A stretch of DNA of 64,000 bases from Pseudomonas sp. BN411 (lineage in GTDB: Bacteria > Pseudomonadota > Gammaproteobacteria > Pseudomonadales > Pseudomonadaceae). The DNA is taken from assembly GCF_029871235.1 (NCBI RefSeq), contig NZ_SSOM01000070.1, positions 124,001-188,000 of the forward strand. Reading direction: 5' to 3'. Made by a program: the position numbers and the translations under genes. Below, piece after piece: positions 34,589 to 43,183 of the stretch (position 1 is the first letter of the stretch; the number at the start of each line of letters is the position of its first letter). The notes under the pieces are model-generated. The model saw nothing but the letters and a program-made list of their open reading frames with translations, made no database searches and was not told the origin of the DNA.

Positions 34589-34942
34589 TCAGTGCGCCAG
34601 GCCGCGACGCTCTTCCAGCAGCAGATCATGGACGATCAGAAACTCCTGCTCGATCTGCAGGATGATGCCAAGCGCATCGGCAAGCTGCTCGCGCCGGGCA
34701 ATGTCTTCCAGTTGCTTGCACAGGCCCGCCAGCACGGGGGCGCCCATGTTGCTGCAGCTGCCCTTGAAACTGTGGGCGGCCAGGCGCAGGGCCTGGCAGT
34801 CGGACACTGCGTTGGCCTGCTGGATCTGCCGCAAGCGCTCGGTCGAATCCGTCAGGAAGGTATCCAGAAGCACCGGAAACTCGTCCTCCATGACGTCCCG
34901 CAGGGCAGACAGCACAGAATGGTCGAGATGGATATCAGACAA
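34589..34942 (-). CDS. hptB: Histidine phosphotransfer protein HptB
   Basis: A 117-residue Hpt domain with phospho-His57 in AHSFKGSCSNMGA. It receives phosphate from hybrid sensor kinases and passes it to the receiver of HsbR. Neighbouring hsbR and hsbA confirm the identity. In P. aeruginosa this pathway controls the FlgM/HsbA partner switch and swarming versus biofilm. Confidence 0.9.
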   Translation of the reverse strand: MSDIHLDHSVLSALRDVMEDEFPVLLDTFLTDSTERLRQIQQANAVSDCQALRLAAHSFKGSCSNMGAPVLAGLCKQLEDIARREQLADALGIILQIEQEFLIVHDLLLEERRGLAH

Positions 34943-34974
34943 ACCCTTCGCTCCCTGTACTGAACCTCGGAAAA

Positions 34975-36669
34975 TTATGCCCTAACGGGCCAGTGGAATT
35001 CGACGTGGATTCCCTTGCCGTTTTCGGCGGGCTCACAGCGCGCCGTGAGTTGTTTCACCAGACTCAGGCCTCGGCCACAGAAGCTTTCCATCGACGGTTG
35101 ACTGGCCAGCGCCGCGCCCAGGTCGAAGCCCTCGCCGCTGTCCTCCACATGAATCAGCAACCGCCCTCCCCGGCCCTCGGGAACCAGCTGCAGGTTGAAG
35201 CGCACGTACCCCGCCTCCAGCTTGGCGAGGCGTTCGCTGCGCTCGCGGTAGTAGCGGGCGAACCCTTCGGCGTTGCCCTTGAGGGAGGAGTCCAGCCCCA
35301 GCACGCCGTGCTCCAGGGCGTTGGAGTACAGCTCGGCAAGCACCGTATAGAGCGCGCCCCCCTGATCGCGCAGCCCCTGGACCTCCAACAGCAGCTGCAG
35401 GAGGAACGGCAGCGGATTGAAGCGTTTCAAGGTCTGCGCACGGAATTCGAAGGAGGCGGACCAGTCCAGCGGACTGGCCTGGCCGCTGTCGGTGAAAGCC
35501 AGTTTCGCGCGCTCGGTGGACTCATCGAGCATGCGAATCTCGATCATGCTCACGTCGTCCTGGGCATGGCCGCGGAAGGCGCTCAAAGCCAGCTGGATTT
35601 CGTCGAACAGCCGATTGCCGTCGCTATTGGCGTCGAACACGGCGCGCAGACGTTCATCGCCGAAGGTCTCGTCGCTGTCATTGCGCGTTTCCAGCACGCC
35701 ATCGGACACCAGCAGGATGCGGTCGCCGGTCTCGATGGGGTAGGACTCGAAGTGCGCGTTGAAGCTGCCCTGGTCAAGCACCCCCAGCGGCAGGTGGCGC
35801 GACACCAGCGGCAGCAGCTCTCCGGTCTCGGCGCGGCGCAGGTAGCCTTCGGGCAGGCCGCCGTTCCACACCTCAACCATGCGCCGCTGGAAGCTCAGAT
35901 TGAGGAAGGTGGCGCAGCAGAACACCCCGACCGGCAGGATGCGTTTCAGCTTGGCGTTCATCTCCCGCAGGATGTCCGCCATGGCATAGCCCTTGGCGGT
36001 CATGCCGTAGAACACCTCGGCCAGGGGCATGGCACCGATGGCGGCTGGCAGGCCGTGGCCGGTGAAATCGCCGAGCAGCACGTGCATGCCGCCAGAGGGC
36101 TTGTAGGCAGCCAGCAGCAGGTCGCCGTTGAACAGCGCGTAAGGCGATTGCAGGTAGCGGATATTCGGGGCGCTCAGGCAGCCGGAGTGCGCCACCTTGT
36201 CGAACACGGCCTTGGCCACCCGCTGTTCGGTGACCAGGTGCTCGTTGTGCCGGGCGATCAGGTCGCGTTGTTGCAGCACGGTGTCCTGCAGGCGGCGCAG
36301 GCGGTCCAGGGCCTTGATCTTGGCTTCCAGGATGACCCGGTTGTAGGGCTTGGCGAGGAAATCGTCGCCGCCCGCTTCCAGGCAGCGCACCAGGGCTTCG
36401 TTTTCTGTCAGCGAGGTGAGGAAGATGATCGGCACCAGCGACTCGCCCGCCAGTTGCTTGATCCGGCGGGCGGCTTCGAAGCCGTCCATCTCCGGCATCA
36501 GGGCATCCATCAGCACCAGTTGCGGCTGTTCCTGCCGGAACAGCGCCACGGCCTCGCGGCCATTGGCGGCGGTCAGCGCGCGATGGCCCTGGCGGCTGAC
36601 GATGGTGGACAGCAGCAGCCGGTCTGCCGCGTTGTCCTCGGCAATCAGGATCGTCAGCGGCGACGGCAT
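34975..36669 (-). CDS. hsbR: Response regulator HsbR with PP2C phosphatase and kinase-like domain
   Basis: A 564-residue protein. Receiver domain with Asp55 (LVLMDALMPEMDG); SpoIIE-type PP2C domain (about 190-375) with LGDFTGHGLPAAIGA and DDVSMIEIRML; C-terminal HATPase/RsbW-like domain (ELYSNALEHGVLGLD, VEDSGEGFD). Acts as both kinase and phosphatase on the anti-anti-sigma factor HsbA, depending on phosphorylation by HptB. It lies 11 bases after hsbA. Confidence 0.9.
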   Translation of the reverse strand: MPSPLTILIAEDNAADRLLLSTIVSRQGHRALTAANGREAVALFRQEQPQLVLMDALMPEMDGFEAARRIKQLAGESLVPIIFLTSLTENEALVRCLEAGGDDFLAKPYNRVILEAKIKALDRLRRLQDTVLQQRDLIARHNEHLVTEQRVAKAVFDKVAHSGCLSAPNIRYLQSPYALFNGDLLLAAYKPSGGMHVLLGDFTGHGLPAAIGAMPLAEVFYGMTAKGYAMADILREMNAKLKRILPVGVFCCATFLNLSFQRRMVEVWNGGLPEGYLRRAETGELLPLVSRHLPLGVLDQGSFNAHFESYPIETGDRILLVSDGVLETRNDSDETFGDERLRAVFDANSDGNRLFDEIQLALSAFRGHAQDDVSMIEIRMLDESTERAKLAFTDSGQASPLDWSASFEFRAQTLKRFNPLPFLLQLLLEVQGLRDQGGALYTVLAELYSNALEHGVLGLDSSLKGNAEGFARYYRERSERLAKLEAGYVRFNLQLVPEGRGGRLLIHVEDSGEGFDLGAALASQPSMESFCGRGLSLVKQLTARCEPAENGKGIHVEFHWPVRA

Positions 36670-36680
36670 GGCAACGGGCC

Positions 36681-36986
36681 TCAGGCGATCTGGAACAGTT
36701 GTTCGAAGTTGGAAATGGCGAGGATCTTGCGAACGTCGGGATTGCAGTTGGCCAGGCGGATCTGCGCACGCTCGCCACCGGCGTGGTCGCGCAACAGCAG
36801 CAGCATGCCCAGGGCGGAGCTGTCGAGGTAGGTGGTGCCCTTGAGGTCCACGACATAGCGCTTGGGCGTGGTGTTGACGCGCTCGTATGCGTCGCGGAAT
36901 TCCTGATGGGCGCCAAAATCGAAACGTCCCTGGATGTAGATGGTCAGCTCCTGCCCATCATCGGAGGGCATCGAGGTGATGGCCAT
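36681..36986 (-). CDS. hsbA: Anti-anti-sigma factor HsbA
   Basis: A 101-residue STAS domain protein with the phosphorylatable serine in YLDSSALGMLLLLRD (Ser56/57). Unphosphorylated or phosphorylated forms partner with FlgM or the diguanylate cyclase HsbD in P. aeruginosa. The ATG at 36986 has AAGGAG 6 bases upstream; a more distal in-frame start at 37004 has none. Confidence 0.92.
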   Translation of the reverse strand: MAITSMPSDDGQELTIYIQGRFDFGAHQEFRDAYERVNTTPKRYVVDLKGTTYLDSSALGMLLLLRDHAGGERAQIRLANCNPDVRKILAISNFEQLFQIA

Positions 36987-37129
36987 GCAAAGCTCCTTGT
37001 TCAAGTTCGGAATGCGCGTGGTGAAGATTTAGCACCCACCTTCAGGCACGGCAACTGGAAAGCCGCGTCGCGGGAGAATTTATGGTTCTGAGATGACGCG
37101 CTGAAGAACAGCATGAAGTGAACGGTGTC

Positions 37130-37161
37130 GTAGGTTGGCGCTGAGCGAAGCGAAGCCCAAC
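37130..37161. repeat. Extragenic palindromic repeat GTAGGTTGG...CCCAAC
   Basis: An imperfect palindrome with GTTGG and CCAAC ends enclosing a GAGCGAAGCGAAG core, a type common between pseudomonad genes. It is the first half of a composite repeat region between hsbA and fliJ. Confidence 0.55.
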
Positions 37162-37188
37162 GAACGGGCACGCGGCTTGGCAAGCCTT

Positions 37189-37220
37189 CGGCCTGCCTGG
37201 CGAATGAATTCGCCCCTACA
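37189..37220. repeat. Single REP copy identical to an arm of the 27412-27509 REPIN
   Basis: Thirty-two bases are identical to 27478-27509, including the 22-base palindrome arm (37199-37220). It ends 11 bases before the fliJ stop. A complete partner arm is missing, so it is a REP singlet. Confidence 0.8.
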
Positions 37221-37231
37221 AGGTCAGGGCC

Positions 37232-37681
37232 CTAGTCCTCGCGACCAACGGGCAGGCGCTGCACCAGTTCGTCCAGGAGCTTCTGCTCGCGCTTGTCTTC
37301 GGCGGCACGGGCTTCGTCGAGGTAGCGCTGCACCAGCTTGCGCAGCCCTTCGAGACGCGCGTAGCGCTGCTGCCAGGCGGCGCGGGCCTTGTCGAGGTTG
37401 TCGCGGTGCCAGTTGACGCTCTGCAACTGCTGACCGATGGCGGATTCGAGCTGCGACAGGAAGCGCTGGTAGTTCATCAGCCATTGGCCGGAAACGCCGC
37501 GCCGCCCTTCCTCTATCCATTGCTGCTGGTAGTCGGAGCGATAGCGCTCCAGCTCGCCCAGCTTCATTTCCGCCTGGGTGGCCTGAGCCTGGCAGCGACC
37601 GAGCATGCGCGCCGCTTCTCGCTCGGCGCGCGCGGCCATCTCGACCACCGGCGCCAGACGCGCCGCACGATTGTGCGACAT
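37232..37681 (-). CDS. fliJ: Flagellar export chaperone FliJ
   Basis: A 149-residue, almost entirely helical coiled-coil protein rich in Arg, Gln and Glu. It links the FliI ATPase ring to the FlhA gate. Starts 6 bases after fliI. Low sequence conservation, but size, composition and position fit well. Confidence 0.93.
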   Translation of the reverse strand: MSHNRAARLAPVVEMAARAEREAARMLGRCQAQATQAEMKLGELERYRSDYQQQWIEEGRRGVSGQWLMNYQRFLSQLESAIGQQLQSVNWHRDNLDKARAAWQQRYARLEGLRKLVQRYLDEARAAEDKREQKLLDELVQRLPVGRED

Positions 37682-37687
37682 GCCCTA

Positions 37688-39040
37688 TCAGCCCTTGACA
37701 CCCAGGCTCGCGGCCAGGCGCTCGGCGCTCTGGGCGAGGCGCTCGCTTTCATCCAGGCCCTGGCGCAGGAAGGCGCTCATGGCCGGTTGGCGGGCGATGG
37801 CCAAGTCAGTATCAGGATCGCCACCGGCGACATAGGCACCGACGCTGATCAGGTCGCGACTCTGCTGGTAGCGCGACCAGAGCTGCTTGAAGCGCTGGGC
37901 CATCTTCATGTGTTCGGGGCTGACCACCTGGGGCATCACCCGGCTGATGGAAGCTTCGATGTCGATGGCCGGGTAATGGCCTTCTTCGGCCAGGCGACGG
38001 GACAGCACGAAGTGCCCGTCGAGCACGCCGCGCGCGGAGTCGGCGATGGGGTCCTGCTGGTCGTCGCCTTCGGACAGCACGGTGTAGAAGGCCGTGATGG
38101 AACCGCCGCCCTGCTCGGCATTACCGGCCCGTTCCACCAGTTTCGGCAGCTTGGCGAACACCGACGGCGGATAACCCTTGGTGGCCGGCGGCTCGCCAAT
38201 GGCCAGGGCGATTTCGCGCTGGGCCTGGGCGAAGCGGGTCAGGGAGTCCATCAGCAGCAGGACGTTCTTGCCCTTGTCGCGGAAGTATTCGGCGATGCGG
38301 GTGCAATACATGGCGGCGCGCAGGCGCATCAGCGGCGCATCGTCCGCCGGCGACGCCACTACCACCGAGCGCTTGAGGCCCTCTTCACCGAGGATGTGCT
38401 CGATGAACTCCTTCACCTCGCGGCCCCGTTCGCCGATCAGGCCGACGACGATGATTTCCGCTTCGGTGAAGCGGGTCATCATGCCCAGCAGCACCGACTT
38501 ACCCACACCGGTACCGGCGAACAGGCCGAGACGCTGGCCGCGGCCAACTGTCAGCAGCGAGTTGATCGAGCGGATGCCCACATCCAGTGGTTCGCTGATG
38601 GGGTGGCGCTTGAGCGGGTTGATGGTGGGGCCGTCCATCGGCACCCAGTCTTCGGCCTTCATGCCGCCCTTGCCGTCCAGCGCACGACCGGCGCCATCGA
38701 GCACGCGGCCCAGCATGGACATCCCCATCGGCAGGCGGCCGGTATCCGGCAGCGGCACGACACGGGCGCCCGGGGCAATGCCGGAGAGGCTGCCCACCGG
38801 CATCAGATAGATCTTGCTCCCGGAGAAGCCCATCACTTCGGCTTCCACCTGCACCGGGTGGTAGCTGTCGTCGTTGATCACCAGGCAACGGCTGCCTACC
38901 GGCGCGCGCAGCCCTTCGGCTTCCAGGGTGAGGCCCACCATACGCAGCAGGCGGCCCTCCACCAGGGGTTGCGTGGGCAGATCGATGACGTCGTTGTATC
39001 CCGCCAGGCGCTTGGCGAAGCTGGCGCGCTCAATACGCAT
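37688..39040 (-). CDS. fliI: Flagellum-specific ATPase FliI
   Basis: A 450-residue F1-beta-like ATPase with Walker A AGTGVGKS (175-182), Walker [20 protein letters not shown] and [20 protein letters not shown]. It energises early export with FliH and FliJ. Its start overlaps the fliH end by 11 bases. Confidence 0.97.
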   Translation of the reverse strand: MRIERASFAKRLAGYNDVIDLPTQPLVEGRLLRMVGLTLEAEGLRAPVGSRCLVINDDSYHPVQVEAEVMGFSGSKIYLMPVGSLSGIAPGARVVPLPDTGRLPMGMSMLGRVLDGAGRALDGKGGMKAEDWVPMDGPTINPLKRHPISEPLDVGIRSINSLLTVGRGQRLGLFAGTGVGKSVLLGMMTRFTEAEIIVVGLIGERGREVKEFIEHILGEEGLKRSVVVASPADDAPLMRLRAAMYCTRIAEYFRDKGKNVLLLMDSLTRFAQAQREIALAIGEPPATKGYPPSVFAKLPKLVERAGNAEQGGGSITAFYTVLSEGDDQQDPIADSARGVLDGHFVLSRRLAEEGHYPAIDIEASISRVMPQVVSPEHMKMAQRFKQLWSRYQQSRDLISVGAYVAGGDPDTDLAIARQPAMSAFLRQGLDESERLAQSAERLAASLGVKG

Positions 39041-39827
39041 GGTCGAGGCTGTCCGGGGCGTCCAGGTCCAGCACCAGGTCGGCCGACGGCGGGTGGACCT
39101 TCTGTTCGCGCTGTTGCTCGAAGAGCTGCTTCATGGCCTGGTTCAGGCGCGTCTCGATGCTGGCATCGATGCGCGAGTGCTCGGTCTCGACCCGGCAACC
39201 GCCCGGTTCCAGGGATTCGTCTTCGAGAATGCGCCAGGTTTCTTCATGGCGCTCCCGCAGGGCTTTCACCTGTTCAAAGTCCTGGGGGTTGATGTGAATG
39301 CGCACGTTGCTGGCGCCCATGGGCAGCAGCTTCAGCGCCTCGCGCAGCACATGGCGGATCTGGCCGGAATCCATGCGCAGCTCGCGCTGGATCACCTGGC
39401 GGGTGATCAGGCTGGTGAGGTGAACCAGGGATTCCTCGATCTGCCGGTCTTGCTCGGCGATGGGGTCCAGCAAATGCCCCATCAGCGTGTCGAACTGGGC
39501 CAGGCGGGCGCCCAGCGCGGCTTCCGCTTCCTGCTTGGCCTTGAGCTGACCGGCGTGGAAGCCGTCACGCTCGCCGGTGGCGAAACCTTCGTTGTAGGCG
39601 TCTTGGCGGATGGCCTCGAGTTCGTCCAGCGTCAGCGGCTTGACGTCCTCGACCGGCACTTCCTCGATCTGCGGCTCAGGCTCGGGCTCGGGCGACGCCT
39701 CGGCTTGTGGTTCTTCCGGTTCTTCGGGCTCCGGGGCGTCCGGGTCGAAGCTGGGCAGCGACCAGCGATCGAAGACGTTGACGTCCTTGGCGCGGATCAG
39801 TTCGCTTGCCGAATCCTTGTTTGCCAT
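39030..39827 (-). CDS. fliH: Flagellar export ATPase regulator FliH
   Basis: A 265-residue protein. Acidic N-terminal region ([21 protein letters not shown]) precedes a GxxxG-type helix ([19 protein letters not shown]) and the C-terminal FliI-binding domain. Anchors FliI to the C-ring. Confidence 0.95.
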   Translation of the reverse strand: MANKDSASELIRAKDVNVFDRWSLPSFDPDAPEPEEPEEPQAEASPEPEPEPQIEEVPVEDVKPLTLDELEAIRQDAYNEGFATGERDGFHAGQLKAKQEAEAALGARLAQFDTLMGHLLDPIAEQDRQIEESLVHLTSLITRQVIQRELRMDSGQIRHVLREALKLLPMGASNVRIHINPQDFEQVKALRERHEETWRILEDESLEPGGCRVETEHSRIDASIETRLNQAMKQLFEQQREQKVHPPSADLVLDLDAPDSLDHAY

Positions 39828-39837
39828 GGGCGCCGCC

Positions 39838-40854
39838 TCAGATCATTTCTTCGCCGCCCTTGCCACCGAGGACGATTTCCCCGGCTTCGGCCATGCGGCG
39901 GGCGATGGTGAGGATTTCCTTCTGCGCCGACTCCACGTCGCTGACGCGTACCGGCCCCTTGGCCTCCAGGTCGTCGCGCAGCAGTTCGGCGGCGCGCTTG
40001 GACATATTCTTGAAGACCTTTTCCTTGATGGCGTCGTCCGAACCCTTGAGGGCCAGCACCAGCACGTCCGACGACACTTCGCGCAGCAGCGCCTGGATGC
40101 CACGGTCGTCGACGTCGGCCAGGTTGTCGAAGACGAACATGAGGTCTTCGATCTGGGTGGAGAGGTCTTCGTCCACCTCGCGGATGGAGTCCATGAGCTG
40201 GCCTTCGACCGAGCTGTCGAGGAAGTTCATGATGTCTGCCGCGCGTTTCACGCCGCCCATGGTGGTACGGGTGGTGCTGGCATTGCCGGCGAACTGCTTC
40301 TCGAGGATCAGGTTGAGTTCCTTGAGCGCGGACGGCTGTACGGTGTTGAGCGAGGACACGCGCAAGACGATGTCCAGGCGCACCTTGTGGTCGAAGTGGC
40401 TGAGCACTTCGGCAGCCTGGTCCGGGTCGAGGTAGGCAACGACGATGGCCTGGATCTGCGGGTGTTCGTAGCGGATGACGTCGGCCACGGCGCGCGGTTC
40501 CATCCACTTCAGGCTGTCCAGGCCGCTGGTGCTGCCGCCCAGCAGGATGCGATCGATCAGGTTGTTGGCCTTGTCCTCACCCAGGGCCTGGGTGAGCATC
40601 TTGCGGATGTAGCCGTCAGCACCAACGCCCAGGCTGGTCTGGTCGCCGACGATCTCGACGAACTCGCTCATCACCTGCTCCACCTGTTCACGGTGGACAT
40701 TGCGCATCTGCGCCATGGCAACGCCGACCCGCTGCACTTCCTTCGGGCCCATGTGCCGGAGCACCTGGGCAGCGTCGGTCTCGCCCAGGGACAGCAGCAG
40801 GATGGCTGCCTTGTCGACCTTGTTCAGTTTGGCGGGGGCGCGGTTATCACTCAT
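39838..40854 (-). CDS. fliG: Flagellar motor switch protein FliG
   Basis: A 338-residue protein with three FliG domains. The C-terminal torque helix contains the charged residues expected (LALKGSDDAIKEKVFKNMSK, RAAELLRDDLEAKG). Interacts with FliF and the MotA-type stators. Overlaps the end of fliF by 8 bases. Confidence 0.97.
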   Translation of the reverse strand: MSDNRAPAKLNKVDKAAILLLSLGETDAAQVLRHMGPKEVQRVGVAMAQMRNVHREQVEQVMSEFVEIVGDQTSLGVGADGYIRKMLTQALGEDKANNLIDRILLGGSTSGLDSLKWMEPRAVADVIRYEHPQIQAIVVAYLDPDQAAEVLSHFDHKVRLDIVLRVSSLNTVQPSALKELNLILEKQFAGNASTTRTTMGGVKRAADIMNFLDSSVEGQLMDSIREVDEDLSTQIEDLMFVFDNLADVDDRGIQALLREVSSDVLVLALKGSDDAIKEKVFKNMSKRAAELLRDDLEAKGPVRVSDVESAQKEILTIARRMAEAGEIVLGGKGGEEMI

Positions 40855-42634
40855 CGGCGTTGATCCACTCTTTGACTACCAGGGCCACGCGGCCGGGATC
40901 TTCAGCCACCAGGTTCTTGATGGCATTGAGCTGCGCATCATACCCGTCGCTCGGGCTCGGCAGGAGGATGCTTTGCGGTCCACCGAGGCTGACGCGGTCA
41001 TCCGACAGCTCGCCGGACAGGCCCATCTCGCCCAGGTCGACGTCGCCATCGCGGCCGCCTTCCAGTTCCCTGGACTTGCCGCCGCTGATGTTGCTCAGCA
41101 CCGGACGCAGCACACCGAACACCAGCACCAGGATGAAGAGCACGCCAAGAACCTGCTTCACCACATCCCAGAACCAGGGCTGGGTGTAGAACGGAATGTC
41201 GATGACTTCTTCGCTGTTATCCGCCAGGAATGCGGTATTGATCACGCTGACACTGTCACCACGGCTGGCGTCATAGCCCACCGAATCCTGCACCAGGCGG
41301 GTGAAGCGGGCGATCTCGTCGGCGCTCCAGGGCACCCGGCTGGTTTCGCCGGTTTGCGGGTCCACCTTGACCTGGTCATCCAGCACCACCGCGACGGAAA
41401 GCCGGCGCAGGCGGCCCTGCTGCTGCTTGGTGTAGCTGATGGAGCGGTCCAGTTCGAAATTGCGGGTGGTCTGGTCGCGCTTGTCGGTGGGATACGGCGC
41501 GAGCATGGGCTTGCCCGTGGCCGGGTCGATGATCTGCTGGCCGTTATCGTCCAGGAGCGGCTGGCCCGGCTGCACGCTTGCAGTCGTGGTGCTCGTGGCC
41601 TGTTGCGGCGCGGCACCGGGTGCCGGCGGCTGGTTGGACAGCGCACCGGGTACGCCCTGCGGGCCGCCGTTGTTCTGGCGTTCCTCGGCGAGCTTCTGTT
41701 CGCTGCGCAGGGCCGGCTGGTCCGGGTTGTACATTTCAGAGGTGGATTCGACGGCGCTGAAATCCACGTCCGCAGACACTTCCGCCTTGTAGCGGCCACT
41801 GCCCAGCACCGGCTGCAGGATGCTGTGCACGCGCTGGGTGTAGAGCGTCTCCATGCGGCGGGTGTAGTCGAACTGCTTGCCCGCCATGGTCAGCTCGGAC
41901 AGTTCCTGCTGGTCAGACAGCAGGTTGCCTTTCTGGTCGACGACGGTGACCTGGGACTTTTCCAGTTCCGGCACGCTGGTCGCCACCAGGTTGACGATCG
42001 CCATCACCTGGCTCGGCTCAAGGGAACGCCCCGGATAGAGCTCGACCAGCACCGAAGCGGTCGGCTTGCGCTCGTCGCGGACGAACACCGAGCTCTTCGG
42101 AATGGCCAGGTGCACGCGCGCACCCTTGACGTTGTTCAGGCTGGAAATAGTGCGCGCCAGCTCACCTTCCAGGCCACGGCGGTAGCGGGTGGCTTCCATG
42201 AACTGGCTGGTACCGAGACCCTGATCCTTGTCGAGGATCTCGAAGCCGACGGTGTTATCGCTGGGCGCCACGCCGGCGGCAGCCAGCTTCATGCGGGCCC
42301 GGGCGAGGTCATCGGACTTCACCAGCAGAGCGCCGGAGTTGGGCTCGATCTTGTAGGGGATGTCGGCAGCGCCAAGGGTTTCCACCACCTGGTTGGCGTC
42401 CATCCCGGACAGGCTGCCATACAGCGGGCGATAGTCCGGCTGTTGCGACCAGAGCACCACGGCAAAGCCGATGGCGACGCTGGCGGCCAGGCCGACCAGC
42501 AGGCCGACCTGGCGCAGCATGGTCATCTGCGAGAGGTTTTCCAGGAAGGACAGGCCGAACAGCGGCTTCTTCTCTTCCGACGCCCCGGAGGCATCCGCCT
42601 TGGCGGGAACCTTTGCAACAGCCGCTTCAGCCAT
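40847..42634 (-). CDS. fliF: MS-ring protein FliF
   Basis: A 595-residue protein with two membrane helices (about 34-56 and 465-487) bracketing a large periplasmic ring-building part. The C-terminal cytoplasmic tail (NAIKNLVAEDPGRVALVVKEW) binds FliG. Follows fliE directly. Confidence 0.97.
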   Translation of the reverse strand: MAEAAVAKVPAKADASGASEEKKPLFGLSFLENLSQMTMLRQVGLLVGLAASVAIGFAVVLWSQQPDYRPLYGSLSGMDANQVVETLGAADIPYKIEPNSGALLVKSDDLARARMKLAAAGVAPSDNTVGFEILDKDQGLGTSQFMEATRYRRGLEGELARTISSLNNVKGARVHLAIPKSSVFVRDERKPTASVLVELYPGRSLEPSQVMAIVNLVATSVPELEKSQVTVVDQKGNLLSDQQELSELTMAGKQFDYTRRMETLYTQRVHSILQPVLGSGRYKAEVSADVDFSAVESTSEMYNPDQPALRSEQKLAEERQNNGGPQGVPGALSNQPPAPGAAPQQATSTTTASVQPGQPLLDDNGQQIIDPATGKPMLAPYPTDKRDQTTRNFELDRSISYTKQQQGRLRRLSVAVVLDDQVKVDPQTGETSRVPWSADEIARFTRLVQDSVGYDASRGDSVSVINTAFLADNSEEVIDIPFYTQPWFWDVVKQVLGVLFILVLVFGVLRPVLSNISGGKSRELEGGRDGDVDLGEMGLSGELSDDRVSLGGPQSILLPSPSDGYDAQLNAIKNLVAEDPGRVALVVKEWINADE

Positions 42635-42648
42635 TTCTCAACCCGTCC

Positions 42649-42981
42649 TCAAACCGGCATCTGCATGATGTCTTGGTAGGCCTGGACCAGCTTGTTCCGC
42701 ACCTGGGTCATGGCCTCGAAGGAAACGCTGGCTTTCTGCGACGCGATCATCACGTCGGTGAGGTCCACGCCCTTCTGCCCAACCTCGAATGCGGTGGCCA
42801 TGTCTGTGGAAATCTTCTGGGTTTCAGCCACCTTGTTCACCGCCTTGCCGAGCATGTCGGCGAAGCTCGGCACACTGGCTTCAGGCGCCGCCACGGGGGC
42901 GGGTTTGGCACGGGCCATCGCATCCATCTGCATGGCCCGCATTTCCAACATCAGGCGATTGAACTCAACACCCTGGCTCAT
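42649..42981 (-). CDS. fliE: Hook-basal body protein FliE
   Basis: A 110-residue helical protein, the junction between MS-ring and rod. C-terminal part ([35 protein letters not shown]) is the family signature. The ATG at 42981 lies after GGAGGA. First gene of the fliE-fliJ string, with a sigma-54 promoter upstream. Confidence 0.96.
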   Translation of the reverse strand: MSQGVEFNRLMLEMRAMQMDAMARAKPAPVAAPEASVPSFADMLGKAVNKVAETQKISTDMATAFEVGQKGVDLTDVMIASQKASVSFEAMTQVRNKLVQAYQDIMQMPV

Positions 42982-43038
42982 CACATTCCTCCAACTGCCG
43001 CGATTTTTTGACGCTACGCGGTCCGATGAAAGGGTATC

Positions 43039-43054
43039 TGCAACAAGGGTGCCA
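43039..43054 (-). promoter_or_regulatory. Sigma-54 promoter of fliE
   Basis: On the minus strand TGGCACCCTTGTTGCA, a near-consensus -24/-12 element, 58 bases upstream of the fliE ATG. Known class II (FleQ/RpoN-dependent) promoters of pseudomonads include fliE. Confidence 0.85.
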
Positions 43055-43094
43055 AGATGTCAGGAATGGGTGTTACGGGGAGAAATTTGAATTT

Positions 43095-43160
43095 GTAGGA
43101 GCGAGCTCTGCTCGCGAAAAAACCGAGCTCGGGCTGTTCGCGAGCAGAGCTCGCTCCTAC
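43095..43160. repeat. REPIN doublet of the GTAGGAGCGAG type
   Basis: A perfect 24-base inverted repeat: 43095-43118 (beginning GTAGGAGCGAGCTC) and its complement at 43137-43160, with 18 bases between. Classical pseudomonad REPIN located between fliE and fleR. It may act as fleR terminator or boundary. Confidence 0.9.
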
Positions 43161-43183
43161 GGGAAGAGGGCCGGCGTCCAGCT

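Noticed and set aside
34975-36986. Reading hsbR/hsbA as a general stress (sigma-B type) partner switch
   Set aside because: The adjacent Hpt gene and flagellar context match the HptB-HsbR-HsbA module of pseudomonads.
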